This document shows, in pieces, positions 8,171-17,516 of a DNA stretch of 64,000 nucleotides. Each line of letters begins with the position of its first letter. The first letter of the stretch is position 1. The notes below the pieces were generated by a model. That model was given only the letters and a program-made list of their open reading frames with translations, did no database searches and was not told the DNA's origin. The DNA is from Streptomyces sp. SAI-135 (GTDB lineage: Bacteria; Actinomycetota; Actinomycetes; Streptomycetales; Streptomycetaceae): contig NZ_JARXYP010000002.1 of assembly GCF_029893805.1 (NCBI RefSeq), forward strand, positions 1,922,001 to 1,986,000. The letters are read 5' to 3'. The translations under genes were made by a program, and so were the position numbers.

Positions 8171-8239
8171 GTCCTCGACCCTACGGTGCGGTGCGGGGGC
8201 GGCCGCATCAGGCCTTTTGGACCGTAATAGGCTCGCCGC

Positions 8240-8599
8240 ATGTTTGATGCCCTGACGCTGGTGACCGGCGTCGCCGCACTGCTGCTGGCCGCCTGGTGCG
8301 GCTGGGCCGCCTACCGTGACGAGCCCACCAAGGACTGGCACTTCATCGGGATGGCCGTGGTGTCGGTGCTGGCGCTGGTCCAGCTCGTGGTGGGGATCGT
8401 GCAGCTCGCGCGGGGCGAGAAGCCGGAGCAGGGCACGACGATCTTCGTCGCCTATCTGCTGGGGGCGTTCGCGTGCGTGCCGGCGGCGGGGTTCATGTCG
8501 CTCGCGGAGCGGACGCGGTGGGGATCGGTGACGGTCGCCGCCGGCGGTGTGGTGCTGGCCGTTCTGGAGGTGCGGCTCTATGACATCTGGGGAAGCTGA
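8240..8599 (+). CDS. small conserved membrane protein (four TM segments)
   Basis: 119 residues, unknown function. Four hydrophobic segments are visible (about 4-22, 36-57, 67-88 and 96-113), joined by short charged loops such as YRDEPTKDWH and ARGEKPEQ. It is separated by one base from the next gene, also a four-TM protein, so the two are probably co-transcribed and may form a complex. A TAATAG nine bases before the ATG could be the -10 of a nearly leaderless transcript. No catalytic motif is seen. Confidence 0.75.
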   Translation: MFDALTLVTGVAALLLAAWCGWAAYRDEPTKDWHFIGMAVVSVLALVQLVVGIVQLARGEKPEQGTTIFVAYLLGAFACVPAAGFMSLAERTRWGSVTVAAGGVVLAVLEVRLYDIWGS

Positions 8600-8600
8600 C

Positions 8601-9005
8601 GTGAGCCGACGGTTGATCAGTGGGCCGGGGACGCTGCTGGTGTGGCTGTACGGCGTGATGGTCGTGGGAGCGGTGTCGAGGTCCGCGTACCAGATCTCCA
8701 CCGAGTTCGACCGGGCGCCGCTTGCGTACTCGCTGTCCGCGGTGGCGGGTGTCGTGTACGGGTTCATCACGTACACGCTGGTGCGGGGCGGAGAGACGGC
8801 TCGCAAGGTGGCTCTGGTGTGCTGTGTCGTCGAGCTGCTCGGGGTTTTGACCGTGGGCACCTGGACGTTGGTCGAGCCGTCCGCGTTTCCGGATGCGACG
8901 GTGTGGTCGGACTTCGGGATGGGTTACCTGTTCATCCCCGTACTGCTTCCCCTGTCGGCCATCTACTGGCTGCGGAAGGGTGCGCCCAAGGGGGATGCCG
9001 CCTGA
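8601..9005 (+). CDS. small conserved membrane protein (four TM segments)
   Basis: 134 residues from a GTG with GGGGAAG five bases upstream; an ATG 21 bases earlier that overlaps the previous stop is the alternative. Hydrophobic segments lie at about 12-29, 42-60, 70-92 and 108-125, with a short C-terminal basic/acidic tail (RKGAPKGDAA). Function unknown. It forms a pair with the gene ending at 8599. Its 3' end faces a GNAT gene, with a dispersed repeat in the gap. Confidence 0.75.
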   Translation: MSRRLISGPGTLLVWLYGVMVVGAVSRSAYQISTEFDRAPLAYSLSAVAGVVYGFITYTLVRGGETARKVALVCCVVELLGVLTVGTWTLVEPSAFPDATVWSDFGMGYLFIPVLLPLSAIYWLRKGAPKGDAA

Positions 9006-9031
9006 GGTTCGTCCGGCGGCATCCGGTCCGT

Positions 9032-9066
9032 GGGGGCTGGTCGCGCAGTTCCCCGCGCCCCTAAAG
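9032..9066 (+). repeat. dispersed intergenic repeat, short-core type, copy 1
   Basis: The sequence runs GGCTGGTCGCGC, AGTT, CCCCGCGCCCCT. Its CCCCT end lies a few bases from the stop of the GNAT gene at 9069, in a convergent gap. GCGC..GCGC within it can form a short hairpin. Other short-core copies are at 12441, 46749 and 47933. Confidence 0.85.
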
Positions 9067-9068
9067 AC

Positions 9069-9566
9069 TCATGCGGTGGCCGCATATGTTCCCGCGGGCT
9101 TCTCCAGGACGATCATCGGGACGCCGTCCGCGCCCTCCGACGTGCCCACCGTCTGGTAGCCGACCTTGCGGTAGAGGCGGAGGTTGCCCTCGCTGCGGTG
9201 GCCGGTGAAGAGGCGGAAGCTGGTGGCGCCGCGCTCGTCCGCGAGGGCCGCTTCGGCCGCCCGGAGGAGGCGGGCCCCGATGCCGTGGCCCTGGAGGCGG
9301 GGGTGGACGCAGAGTTTGCCGATGGCGGCCGAGCCGTCCTCGGTGACGCGGCCGCGGACCGAGCCGACCACCTCGTCTCCCAGGCGGGCCACGAAGACGC
9401 AGTCCGAGGCCACCTCCGCGCGGACCGAGTCCAGGGTCTGGACGAGCGGATCGATGCGGTAGTTGCCGTAGAGCGCCGCCTCACTCTGGAAGCACAGGTA
9501 CTGCAGCCTGAAGATCTGCTCCGCGTCCTGCTCGGCCGCCGCAGAGATGGTCACGCTCATGCCCAT
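9069..9566 (-). CDS. GNAT N-acetyltransferase
   Basis: 165 residues starting MGMSVTISAAAEQDAEQIF. The acetyl-CoA motif is visible as KLCVHPRLQGHGIGARLLRAAE (Q/RxxGxG/A pattern, QGHGIG) near 95-115, and the C-terminal strand is NLRLYRKVGYQTVG, the usual GNAT LYxKxGF ending. Small-molecule or protein acetyltransferase; substrate unknown. The ATG at 9566 has GGGAGG nine bases upstream; a second ATG six bases later is the alternative. It is downstream of the sigma-factor gene on the same strand, 45 bases away. Confidence 0.85.
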   Translation of the reverse strand: MGMSVTISAAAEQDAEQIFRLQYLCFQSEAALYGNYRIDPLVQTLDSVRAEVASDCVFVARLGDEVVGSVRGRVTEDGSAAIGKLCVHPRLQGHGIGARLLRAAEAALADERGATSFRLFTGHRSEGNLRLYRKVGYQTVGTSEGADGVPMIVLEKPAGTYAATA

Positions 9567-9611
9567 GTGCGCACGCCTCCCGCTCACCTGATCGCCTGTT
9601 GTCCCCCACTC

Positions 9612-10118
9612 CTATCCCCGCGTTCGGCGTGTCGCAACCTCCGGTGCAAGCAGTCGCCGCAGACATCCCAGGCATCTGGAACGTTCCGGACCGAGACTGC
9701 CCTGTGAGATACCCAACTCCCCCGCGATCTCCCGGTAGGTGAGGTCCCTCGGGGAGAGGAGGGCCGCCATCAGCGAGGGGCAGCGGCCGGGCAGGCGGCG
9801 CACCGCGTCGTGCAGGGCCGTGCGCCGGGCCGCGGCGAGGGCGAGCTGTTCGGGGGTGCGGTCGTCGTCCACCGCGGGTTCGGTGGCGTAGGGCCGTTCG
9901 AGGCGGGTCGTACGACGGCTGCGGCGGGACTCGGAGCGGACGGCCCTGCGGAGCCAGCCGGGCGGGTCGAGGGGCGGGCCCTGCGTCTCCAGGTGTTCCA
10001 GGAGGCGGAGCCAGACCGCCTGCTCCAGGTCGGCCGGTTCCGTACCGGAGGCATGTGCCTCCGCGGAGGCCTCGGCGGTGAGCAGCGGGCGCAGGGTGGC
10101 GACCAGGTCGTGCGTCAT
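9612..10118 (-). CDS. ECF-like RNA polymerase sigma factor
   Basis: 168 residues. An N-terminal region-2-like helix pair (EQAVWLRLLEHLET..GWLRRAVRSESRR) is followed by a linker and a clear region 4: LTYREIAGELGISQGSLGPERSRCLGCLRRLL (helix-turn-helix about 128-160). Size and spacing fit group IV (ECF-like) sigma factors as often found in Streptomyces. No anti-sigma gene adjoins it; the next gene downstream is a GNAT enzyme. Promoter specificity cannot be read. It might also be an accessory sigma-like activator, as region 2 is weak. Confidence 0.75.
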   Translation of the reverse strand: MTHDLVATLRPLLTAEASAEAHASGTEPADLEQAVWLRLLEHLETQGPPLDPPGWLRRAVRSESRRSRRTTRLERPYATEPAVDDDRTPEQLALAAARRTALHDAVRRLPGRCPSLMAALLSPRDLTYREIAGELGISQGSLGPERSRCLGCLRRLLAPEVATRRTRG

Positions 10119-10131
10119 ATGCGGTACGACA

Positions 10132-10165
10132 CGGCCGCCCGGGCCGTGGGTTGCCCGGGCGGCCG
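10132..10165 (-). terminator. hairpin terminator of the GDPD gene
   Basis: Perfect 12-bp stem (CGGCCGCCCGGG with CCCGGGCGGCCG) and a 10-base loop, 28 bases past the stop of the glycerophosphodiesterase gene. No T-run follows, as is common for Streptomyces terminators. Confidence 0.7.
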
Positions 10166-10193
10166 CAAGTCAGCCCGATCGGGGGCTGGTGGC

Positions 10194-11363
10194 TCAGCCG
10201 TTGACGAAGTCCTGGCGGGCGAGGAGGCCGGTGTCCGGGTTGTCGGTGAAGACGCCGTCGATGCCGGTGGCGAAGTACCTCTTGAAGGCGCCGAAGGCGT
10301 CCCCGTAGGCGTCCGCGTCCGTGCCCTTGCGGAACTCGGCCGGCAGGAACGGGTTCTCGTTGCGCAGGGTGTAGGGGTGCAGGATCAGCCCCACCTTGTG
10401 GGCGTCGGCGACCAGGGTGGTCTCCTTGTCGAGGCTGCCGTCCGCCTTCTTGGTGACGACCAGGTCGAGGGTCGGGCCGATGCCCTGGGCGTAGCCCGCG
10501 ATCTCCCTGAGGCCCTTGGGGGTGATCAGGTCGGCGACCGTGCGCGGGTCGCCCGTCGCCACGAAGTCCCAGGGGCGGGTGTTCGCGGCGGACAGCAGGA
10601 CGACCAGGGGGTTGTCGACGAGCTTGTTGAGGCGCTGGATGCTGGTCGGCTCGAAGGACTGGAGGATGACCGGGGAGTTCCGCCGGTCCTTGCCGTGCTT
10701 GCGCAGGAGCTTCGCGACCCGCTCCTCCAGGCCCAGGCCGAGCCCCCGGAAATAGGTGGGGTGCTTGGTCTCGGGGTAGATCCACACCTGCTTGCCGCGC
10801 TTGCGGGTCTGCTCGTCCTGCCACCTGAGGACTTCCTCGAAGGTGGGGATCTCCCAGCGGCCGTTGTAGAGCGTGTTGTGCGGCCGGTTGGCCGGGATGC
10901 GCTCGATCGCGCGGAGCGTCTTGAGCTCGGCGAGGGTGAAGTCCTCGGTGAACCAGCCGGTGGTGGAGACGCCGTCGAGGACCTTGGTCTTCTTCCGGTC
11001 GGCGAACTCCTTGTGGTCGGCGACGTCGGTCGTGCCGCCGATCTCCGGTTCGTGGCGGCAGACGAGGTGGCCGTCCTTGGTCGGGACGAGGTCGCCGGCC
11101 TCGACGATGTCGGCGCCCAGGTCGAGGGCGAGCTGGTAGGAGCCGAAGGTGTGCTCGGGGCGGTAGCCGCTGGCACCCCGGTGTCCGATGACCGTCGGCA
11201 CGGGCAGGCTCTTCAGCCCGCCCCCACCGTGCCCCGCGGAGCCGGCGGTGGCGGCTCTCGCCGTGCCCGACAGGCCCAGGACCGCTCCCCCGGCGCCGAG
11301 CATCGCGGCCCCGAGAAGTGCCCGTCGTCCGGTGCCGTCCGTGTGCTCGTCCTGCGATCCCAT
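10194..11363 (-). CDS. glpQ: secreted glycerophosphodiester phosphodiesterase (Tat exported)
   Basis: 389 residues. A twin-arginine signal (GRRALLGAAMLGAG, Arg13-Arg14) with AxA-type cleavage near TARAATA precedes a GDPD domain. Catalytic GHRGASGYRPEHT begins at residue 60, and the metal-site EAGDLVPTKDGHLV and DGVFTDNPDTG are present. It releases glycerol-3-phosphate from glycerophosphodiesters outside the cell for phosphate scavenging. The ATG at 11363 has AGGAGGGG five bases before it and opens the signal peptide. Upstream lies an array of 11-bp units like PHO boxes (11588-11631). S. coelicolor glpQ1 and glpQ2 are known PhoP targets; equating this gene with one of them is inference from memory. 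Confidence 0.92.
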   Translation of the reverse strand: MGSQDEHTDGTGRRALLGAAMLGAGGAVLGLSGTARAATAGSAGHGGGGLKSLPVPTVIGHRGASGYRPEHTFGSYQLALDLGADIVEAGDLVPTKDGHLVCRHEPEIGGTTDVADHKEFADRKKTKVLDGVSTTGWFTEDFTLAELKTLRAIERIPANRPHNTLYNGRWEIPTFEEVLRWQDEQTRKRGKQVWIYPETKHPTYFRGLGLGLEERVAKLLRKHGKDRRNSPVILQSFEPTSIQRLNKLVDNPLVVLLSAANTRPWDFVATGDPRTVADLITPKGLREIAGYAQGIGPTLDLVVTKKADGSLDKETTLVADAHKVGLILHPYTLRNENPFLPAEFRKGTDADAYGDAFGAFKRYFATGIDGVFTDNPDTGLLARQDFVNG

Positions 11364-11587
11364 GTGGACCCCTCCTGCCGTCGCCTCTTCGATGCGGGCC
11401 GATCGTAGGTCCGGGTCCGTGACGGGCGGGAGACCTCCGGCGGAACACGGGGGTGACGCGTGATGTCGTATGGGAACAGATGTCTGATGGTTCGTCGGCT
11501 TCATGGCCGAGGGCCAGGGTACGCGTCCGTCGGGGCGACCTCCGTCACATCGTTCCGCCCGGGTTGCCGGGAGGCAACGGGGCCCAT

Positions 11588-11631
11588 CCGCAGGTAAACG
11601 AGTGTCAACAGTGCGTAAGACCTCGGTGAAC
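11588..11631 (-). promoter_or_regulatory. PHO-box-like array of four 11-bp units
   Basis: On the minus strand, units begin GTTCACC (11631), TCTTACG (11620), GTTGACA (11609) and TTTACCT (11598), at exact 11-base steps. The first is an exact match to the PhoP core GTTCACC and the others are degraded. It lies 225 bases upstream of the GDPD start, in the 371-bp gap 11364-11734 shared with the divergent plsC-like gene. No -10 at the proper distance was convincing. Confidence 0.5.
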
Positions 11632-11734
11632 CCCGAGCGCCCGATGTGCGCGATCCCCCGAGCCGCGAGTAATGTCCTCACCTGCACAGACTCATACAGT
11701 TTCCCTGGCCGTTCTCTTGACTCCGGAGGGCCCG

Positions 11735-12406
11735 TTGTCCCGCTTCGCGCTCATCAAGGCAGTGCTCGGACCGATCATGCGCCTGATGTTCCGCCCACAG
11801 GTGGAGGGCGCGGAGCACATCCCGGGTGACGGTCCCGTCATCCTGGCCGGCAACCACCTCACCTTCATCGACTCGATGATCCTGCCGCTGGTCTGCGACC
11901 GGCAGGTGTTCTTCATCGGCAAGGACGAGTACGTCACCGGGAAGTCGCTCAAGGGCCGCCTGATGGCGTGGTTCTTCACCGGCGTCGGCATGATCCCGGT
12001 GGACCGCGACGGCGGTCGCGGCGGCGTGGCGGCGCTGATGACCGGGCGGCGGGTCCTGGAGGAGGGGAAGGTCTTCGGGATCTACCCCGAGGGCACGCGC
12101 TCGCCCGACGGGCGGCTGTACCGGGGACGCACGGGGATCGCCCGTCTGACGCTGATGACGGGCGCGCCCGTCGTGCCCTTCGCGATGATCGGCACGGACA
12201 AGTTGCAGCCGGGGGGCTCCGGGATGCCCCGGCCCGGGCGGGTCACGGTTCGGTTCGGCGAGGCGATGGAGTTCTCCCGTTACGACGGGATGGACCGGGA
12301 CCGGTATGTGCTGCGGGCTGTCACGGACTCTGTGATGACCGAGGTCATGCGGCTGTCGGGGCAGGAGTACGTGGACATGTACGCCACGAAGGCGAAGGCC
12401 GCGTAG
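11735..12406 (+). CDS. 1-acylglycerol-3-phosphate acyltransferase (PlsC type)
   Basis: 223 residues from a TTG start at 11735 with GGAGG six bases upstream; the open frame extends 63 bases further but without a comparable site. The acyltransferase motif NHLTFID (HX4D, His41-Asp46) and YPEGTRSPDG are present, with the third block APVVPFAMIGTDKL. It makes phosphatidic acid from lysophosphatidic acid at the membrane, or acylates a related lipid. It is divergent from the GDPD gene and could share its regulatory gap. It converges on the MFS gene across a dispersed repeat. Confidence 0.88.
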   Translation: MSRFALIKAVLGPIMRLMFRPQVEGAEHIPGDGPVILAGNHLTFIDSMILPLVCDRQVFFIGKDEYVTGKSLKGRLMAWFFTGVGMIPVDRDGGRGGVAALMTGRRVLEEGKVFGIYPEGTRSPDGRLYRGRTGIARLTLMTGAPVVPFAMIGTDKLQPGGSGMPRPGRVTVRFGEAMEFSRYDGMDRDRYVLRAVTDSVMTEVMRLSGQEYVDMYATKAKAA

Positions 12407-12440
12407 GGGTTCGTTGTCGGGTGCGGCCCGATGGGACTTC

Positions 12441-12463
12441 TCGCGCAGTTCCCCGCGCCCCTA
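12441..12463 (+). repeat. dispersed intergenic repeat, short-core type, copy 2
   Basis: TCGCGCAGTT then CCCCGCGCCCCT lies between convergent plsC-like and MFS genes. The last bases overlap the MFS stop codon (TAG, 12461-12463). Confidence 0.85.
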
Positions 12464-13984
12464 AAAGTCCTTGTCCAACCGTTGGCCGCGAAGCATGAAC
12501 CACGCTGCGATCGCCGTCACCAGCAGGACCAGCGCTCCGGCTCCCGCAGCTGTCGCAAGGCCGTCCACGAAGGACCCCCTCGCTGACGTCAGCAGCGCCT
12601 GCGCCGTGTTCGACGGCAGCCCGGACGCCGCCTCCACCGCGCCGCCCAGCGATTCGTGTGCTCCCTCCGGGGTGCCCGCCGGAGCCGCGAAGCCCCGGTA
12701 GACGCCCGTCACGATCGAGCCCAGGACGGCGATGCCCAGAGCCGCGCCCAGTTCGTACGCCGTCTCGGAGACCGCCGACGCCGCGCCCGCCTGTTCCTTC
12801 GGGACGCTCGACAGGATCACGTCCGCCGTCACCGTGAAGGAGAACCCCGCGCCCACGCCGACCAGCAGCAGGGCCGCGCCCAGCATCGGGTAGCCCGTGG
12901 ACTCGTCGAGCAGGGTGAGGAAGGCCAGGGCCAGGCCGATGGCCGCGAGGCCGCCGGAGACGACCGCGCGTACCGACCAGCGGCGAGCGAGCGTGCCCGC
13001 GACCAGGCCCGCCGCCACCGCGCCCACCGCAGCCGGGAGTTCCGCCAGGCCCGCCTCCAACGGGGGCCTTTCCTGGACCAGTTGCAGGTACTGGGAGAGG
13101 AAGAAGACCAGGCCGGAGAGGCCGAGGATGGTCAGGAGGTCGGCCAGGACGGCGCCGCTGAAACCGCGGTTGCGGAAGAGACGCATGTCGAGGAGCGGGG
13201 TCGGCAGGGTCAACTGGCGGCGGACGAAAGCCCAGAGGGCCGCCGCACCCAGGAGGCCCGCCGTGACCGGCTCCCACGTGATGCCGTGCGAGGCGGCTTC
13301 CTTGACCGCGTAGACCACGGCGATCATGCCGACCAGGGACAGGGCGACGCTGATCGTGTCCCAGGGGCCCGGATTCGGGTTGCGGGACTCCGGCAGCAGC
13401 TTGATGCCGACGAGGACCAGGACGGCCATCACCGGCAGGTTGATCAGGAAGACCGAGCCCCACCAGAAGTGTTCGAGCAGGAAGCCGCCGACGATCGGGC
13501 CGACCGCCGTGCCGGCGGAGGCGGTCGCGCCCCAGACGCCGACGGCGAGGCTGCGTTCGCGCGGGTCGTGGAAGAGGTTGCGGATCAGGGCCAGGGTGGC
13601 GGGCATGAGGGTCGCGCCGGCGACACCCAGCAGAGCCCGCGCCAGGATCATCAACTCCGGTGTGGTCGCATAGGCGTTCAGAACCGATATCGCGCCGAAC
13701 GCGGTCGCGCCCAGCAGCAGGATCCGCTTGCGGCCGATGCGGTCGCCGAGGCTGCCCATCGACACCAGCAGGCCCGCGATGACGAACGAGTAGACGTCAC
13801 CGATCCACAGGAGCTGGGTCCCGGTCGGCCTGAGGTCCTCGCTGATGTACGGGGTCGCGAGGCCGAGGACGGTCGCGTCGACGGCCACCAGCAGCACGGC
13901 GAGCACCAGGACGGACAGCGCGAGCCAACGGCCCGGACGCTGCACCGCCTCGGTCGTGGTCGCCGGCCGCAGGGTGCTGGTCAT
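12461..13984 (-). CDS. MFS drug/H+ antiporter, DHA2 (14-TM) type
   Basis: 507 residues with about 14 hydrophobic segments. It has the MFS motif A-like GDRIGRKRILLLG near residue 85, the motif-C region GVWGATASAGTAVGPIVGGFLL near 140, and DATVLGLATPYI in TM1, typical of EmrB/QacA-type proton antiporters. It probably exports an amphipathic toxic compound. Its ATG overlaps the stop of the upstream tetR by four bases, so TetR and pump are one operon, with the operator upstream of tetR. Confidence 0.92.
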   Translation of the reverse strand: MTSTLRPATTTEAVQRPGRWLALSVLVLAVLLVAVDATVLGLATPYISEDLRPTGTQLLWIGDVYSFVIAGLLVSMGSLGDRIGRKRILLLGATAFGAISVLNAYATTPELMILARALLGVAGATLMPATLALIRNLFHDPRERSLAVGVWGATASAGTAVGPIVGGFLLEHFWWGSVFLINLPVMAVLVLVGIKLLPESRNPNPGPWDTISVALSLVGMIAVVYAVKEAASHGITWEPVTAGLLGAAALWAFVRRQLTLPTPLLDMRLFRNRGFSGAVLADLLTILGLSGLVFFLSQYLQLVQERPPLEAGLAELPAAVGAVAAGLVAGTLARRWSVRAVVSGGLAAIGLALAFLTLLDESTGYPMLGAALLLVGVGAGFSFTVTADVILSSVPKEQAGAASAVSETAYELGAALGIAVLGSIVTGVYRGFAAPAGTPEGAHESLGGAVEAASGLPSNTAQALLTSARGSFVDGLATAAGAGALVLLVTAIAAWFMLRGQRLDKDF

Positions 13985-14529
13985 GATTCCTCTCTCCGTA
14001 GTGCGCCACCGAGCAGCAGCCCGGTGATCATGTGGGTGAAGTCCTTGGGGGCCACGCGGCCCGCCTGGGTGGCCCAGGCGCAGGAGGCGACCAGTCCGTA
14101 GAGCGCCTCGGTGAGCCACACCGGGCTGAGGTCGATGCGGAACTCGCCGCTCTGCTGGCCGCGCACGAACACCGAGGCGATCCGCAGGTCGAGCCGCGCC
14201 CAGGAGTCGCCCCCGCCGTCCTCCCACAGTTCGTTCTCGCCGTAGAGGAAGGACAGCAGGCCGGCGACGGGCTCGACCTCGCGTACGAGCCTGCGTACGG
14301 CGTCGCTCGCGGACCCCTCGTCGAGACGGGCCGCGTCGAGGGCCGCCTCGCACTCGGCGATGCCGTGCTCCTCCAGTGCCCGCACCAGCGCGTCCCGTCC
14401 GGCGAAGTGGCGGTGCAGGGTGGCCCGGCTGATCCCGGCCGCCTTGGCGACCTCGTCCATGGTCGCGGTGGATTTGCGGGTCAGCAGGGCCGCGGCACTG
14501 CGCAGCACGTGGTCACGATCGACAGCCAT
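13981..14529 (-). CDS. TetR-family repressor of the adjacent MFS pump
   Basis: 182 residues. N-terminal TetR helix-turn-helix: TMDEVAKAAGISRATLHRHFAGRDALV at about 23-49. The C-terminal ligand domain is typical in length (WLTEALYGLVASCAWATQ). It is translationally coupled to the downstream MFS gene (ATGA), the usual arrangement for a drug-responsive efflux operon. The ATG at 14529 has no ribosome site and lies six bases from a TACTCT -10, so the mRNA is probably leaderless. An alternative ATG at 14556 is inside the palindromic operator. The inducer is unknown. Confidence 0.9.
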   Translation of the reverse strand: MAVDRDHVLRSAAALLTRKSTATMDEVAKAAGISRATLHRHFAGRDALVRALEEHGIAECEAALDAARLDEGSASDAVRRLVREVEPVAGLLSFLYGENELWEDGGGDSWARLDLRIASVFVRGQQSGEFRIDLSPVWLTEALYGLVASCAWATQAGRVAPKDFTHMITGLLLGGALRREES

Positions 14530-14585
14530 GAGACAAGAGTACCTCGCTTGAGACATTCGTGTCTCACACGAGGTACAGGCGTCTC
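14530..14585. promoter_or_regulatory. TetR operator and leaderless promoter, 56-bp dyad
   Basis: GTACCTCG (14539-14546), TGAGACA (14549-14555), TTCG, TGTCTCA (14560-14566) and CGAGGTAC (14569-14576) form a near-perfect dyad. Outer GAGACA (14530) and CGTCTC (14580) half-sites are symmetric about the same centre and 20 bp away. On the minus strand GAGACA and TACTCT, 18 bases apart, fit -35 and -10, with the start of transcription at or near the tetR ATG. Confidence 0.8.
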
Positions 14586-14612
14586 ATCCATGCCGGTCGA
14601 GCAGGGCTTTTC

Positions 14613-15584
14613 TCAGTGCCAGGGCAGCTGCCCGCGCCGCTCCCAGTACTCCTGCGGCTCCTCCACCAGCGTCGCGAGCCGGGACAGTTGCTCGTCGTCC
14701 AGGTCCACGACGGCCGCGTGCAGGTTGGACGCGAGCTGGCCGGTGGTGGCGGCTCCCGAGAGGACGACTCCGGCCCAGGGCCGGCGGAGGATGAGCGCGA
14801 GGGCCACGGCGTCACACCCCAGGGACATCTCCTCGGCTACGGTCTTCAGCGCGTCCGGGGCGTGCGGCGCGGCGAGCCTGCCGTTGGCCATGCCCTCCTT
14901 GACGATCACCGTGAGGCCGGCGTCGTGGGCCTCCGCGAGGGCGGGGCCGGCCGAGGTCTCCAGGGCGTTGTACGTCGACTGGACGGTACGGAAGAGGGGT
15001 TCGCCGTCGACGGTCACCTCCAGTGCGGCGCGGATGGCGTCGGCCTGTGCGGGGCCGCTGGTGGAGAAGCCGATCGTGGTGCCCTGGGCGGCCGCCTCCG
15101 CGAGCCTCGCGTGCAGCTCCTTGTCGGTGAGGGCCGGGCTGTCCGGGGTCACCGAATGGATCTGGTAGAGGTCGAGGCGGTCGCCGAGCAGTTCGTCGGT
15201 CTCGGCGCGCTGACGCTCGTACGTCAGGACGCTGTGGTCCTTGACCTCGTGCTTCTCGGCGTCGGTGGTCCAGCCGGCGGTGTAGGTGTAGCCCCACTTG
15301 CTGCCGATGACCACGTCGTCCCGGCCGGGGTCGTTCCTGAGCCAGGCCGCGAGGAACTCCTCGCTGCGGCCGTAGGAGCGGGCCACGTCGAAGTAGCGGA
15401 CGCCTTGGGCGTAGGCGGCGTCGAGGAGTTCGTGGGTGCGGGTCCGTAGCGTCTCGACGCTCCGGTCGTCTCCCAGGTCTTCGTCTCGGCCCAGGTTGAT
15501 GTAGCCGGGGCGGCCCACCGCGGCGAGGCCGAGGCCGATGTGGCAGGTGGGGGTGGTTGCTGTGGCGAGGCGGGCGAAGGGCAT
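14613..15584 (-). CDS. aldo/keto reductase
   Basis: 323 residues. The AKR catalytic set is visible: Asp/Tyr in VRYFDVARSYGRSEEFLAAW (about 62-81), Lys in IGSKWGY and His in LYQIHSVTPD. NADPH-binding residues would follow in the C-terminal part (VVLSGAATTGQLASNL). It reduces aldehydes or ketones with NADPH; substrate not predictable. The ATG at 15584 starts at MPFARLATA. It is upstream of and co-directional with tetR, but the TetR operator lies between, so it is probably a separate unit. Confidence 0.9.
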   Translation of the reverse strand: MPFARLATATTPTCHIGLGLAAVGRPGYINLGRDEDLGDDRSVETLRTRTHELLDAAYAQGVRYFDVARSYGRSEEFLAAWLRNDPGRDDVVIGSKWGYTYTAGWTTDAEKHEVKDHSVLTYERQRAETDELLGDRLDLYQIHSVTPDSPALTDKELHARLAEAAAQGTTIGFSTSGPAQADAIRAALEVTVDGEPLFRTVQSTYNALETSAGPALAEAHDAGLTVIVKEGMANGRLAAPHAPDALKTVAEEMSLGCDAVALALILRRPWAGVVLSGAATTGQLASNLHAAVVDLDDEQLSRLATLVEEPQEYWERRGQLPWH

Positions 15585-15665
15585 GTCCACAACGTAACGC
15601 GGGATGCCCTTCGCCTCACGGGGTGAGTTGTTCGGTGATGTGGCGGGTGCGGCTCGGTGGGGGTT

Positions 15666-15716
15666 TGTCGCGCCCACGCGGCGGAGCCGCACACCGATAC
15701 AGCCTCGCGCCCCTGA
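15666..15716 (+). repeat. dispersed intergenic repeat, long-core type, copy 1
   Basis: TGTCGCGCCCACGCGG, a GCGGC-GGA-GCCGC hairpin, then ACACCGATACAGCC and CGCGCCCCT. Direct repeat of the copy at 15817, 156 bp away. It has the same outer ends as the short-core repeats but a different centre. Confidence 0.85.
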
Positions 15717-15816
15717 AGGCGACGGGCCCACTGGTTTTGTGCGGCCGGGTTCGCCTTCACCTCTGTCGGCTCAGGGGGTGGGATGTGCGGTGTTCTGGCG
15801 AGTGCGGGGCCGTCGC

Positions 15817-15868
15817 GGCTGGTCGCGCCCACGCGGCGGAGCCGCACACCGATACAGCCCCGCACCCC

Positions 15869-15871
<3 letters not shown>
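15817..15871 (+). repeat. dispersed intergenic repeat, long-core type, copy 2
   Basis: GGCTGGTCGCGCCCACGCGG, GCGGCGGAGCCGC hairpin, ACACCGATACAG, then CCCCGCACCCCT. The CCCCT end runs directly into the argH stop codon (15869-15871). Confidence 0.85.
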
Positions 15872-17305
<1,434 letters not shown>

Positions 17306-17325
17306 TCACCGCTGCACTCCAAGGG

Positions 17326-17363
17326 TATGCATGATTATGCAGAGTCCTGCATGATTCGTCAAT
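17326..17363 (-). promoter_or_regulatory. argH promoter with two ARG boxes
   Basis: Two 18-bp ArgR sites with a 20-base period: TATGCA-N6-TGCAGA (17326-17343) and CCTGCA-N6-GTCAAT (17346-17363). On the minus strand the -35 TTGACG (17357-17362) and -10 CATAAT (17334-17339), 17 bases apart, lie inside the boxes, so bound ArgR would block polymerase. Confidence 0.85.
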
Positions 17364-17516
17364 CTGGAGCGGTGGGGCGGTGTCCCCAGGAACCGGAGCG
17401 GCAGAGAATTTGCGGTCCCTTTGAACACGAGAAACCGCTTGCCCGTATTCCACGCCGAACGCAGGCGCCGCGTTTGTCAACGCAGACCACTTCCCGACCC
17501 CGAGTGAGGCATCCGC

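Noticed and set aside
8171..8860. Long N-terminal extension of the HAD hydrolase gene
   Set aside because: The added residues overlap the two divergent membrane-protein genes and lack any family match; the ATG at 8170 fits the fold.
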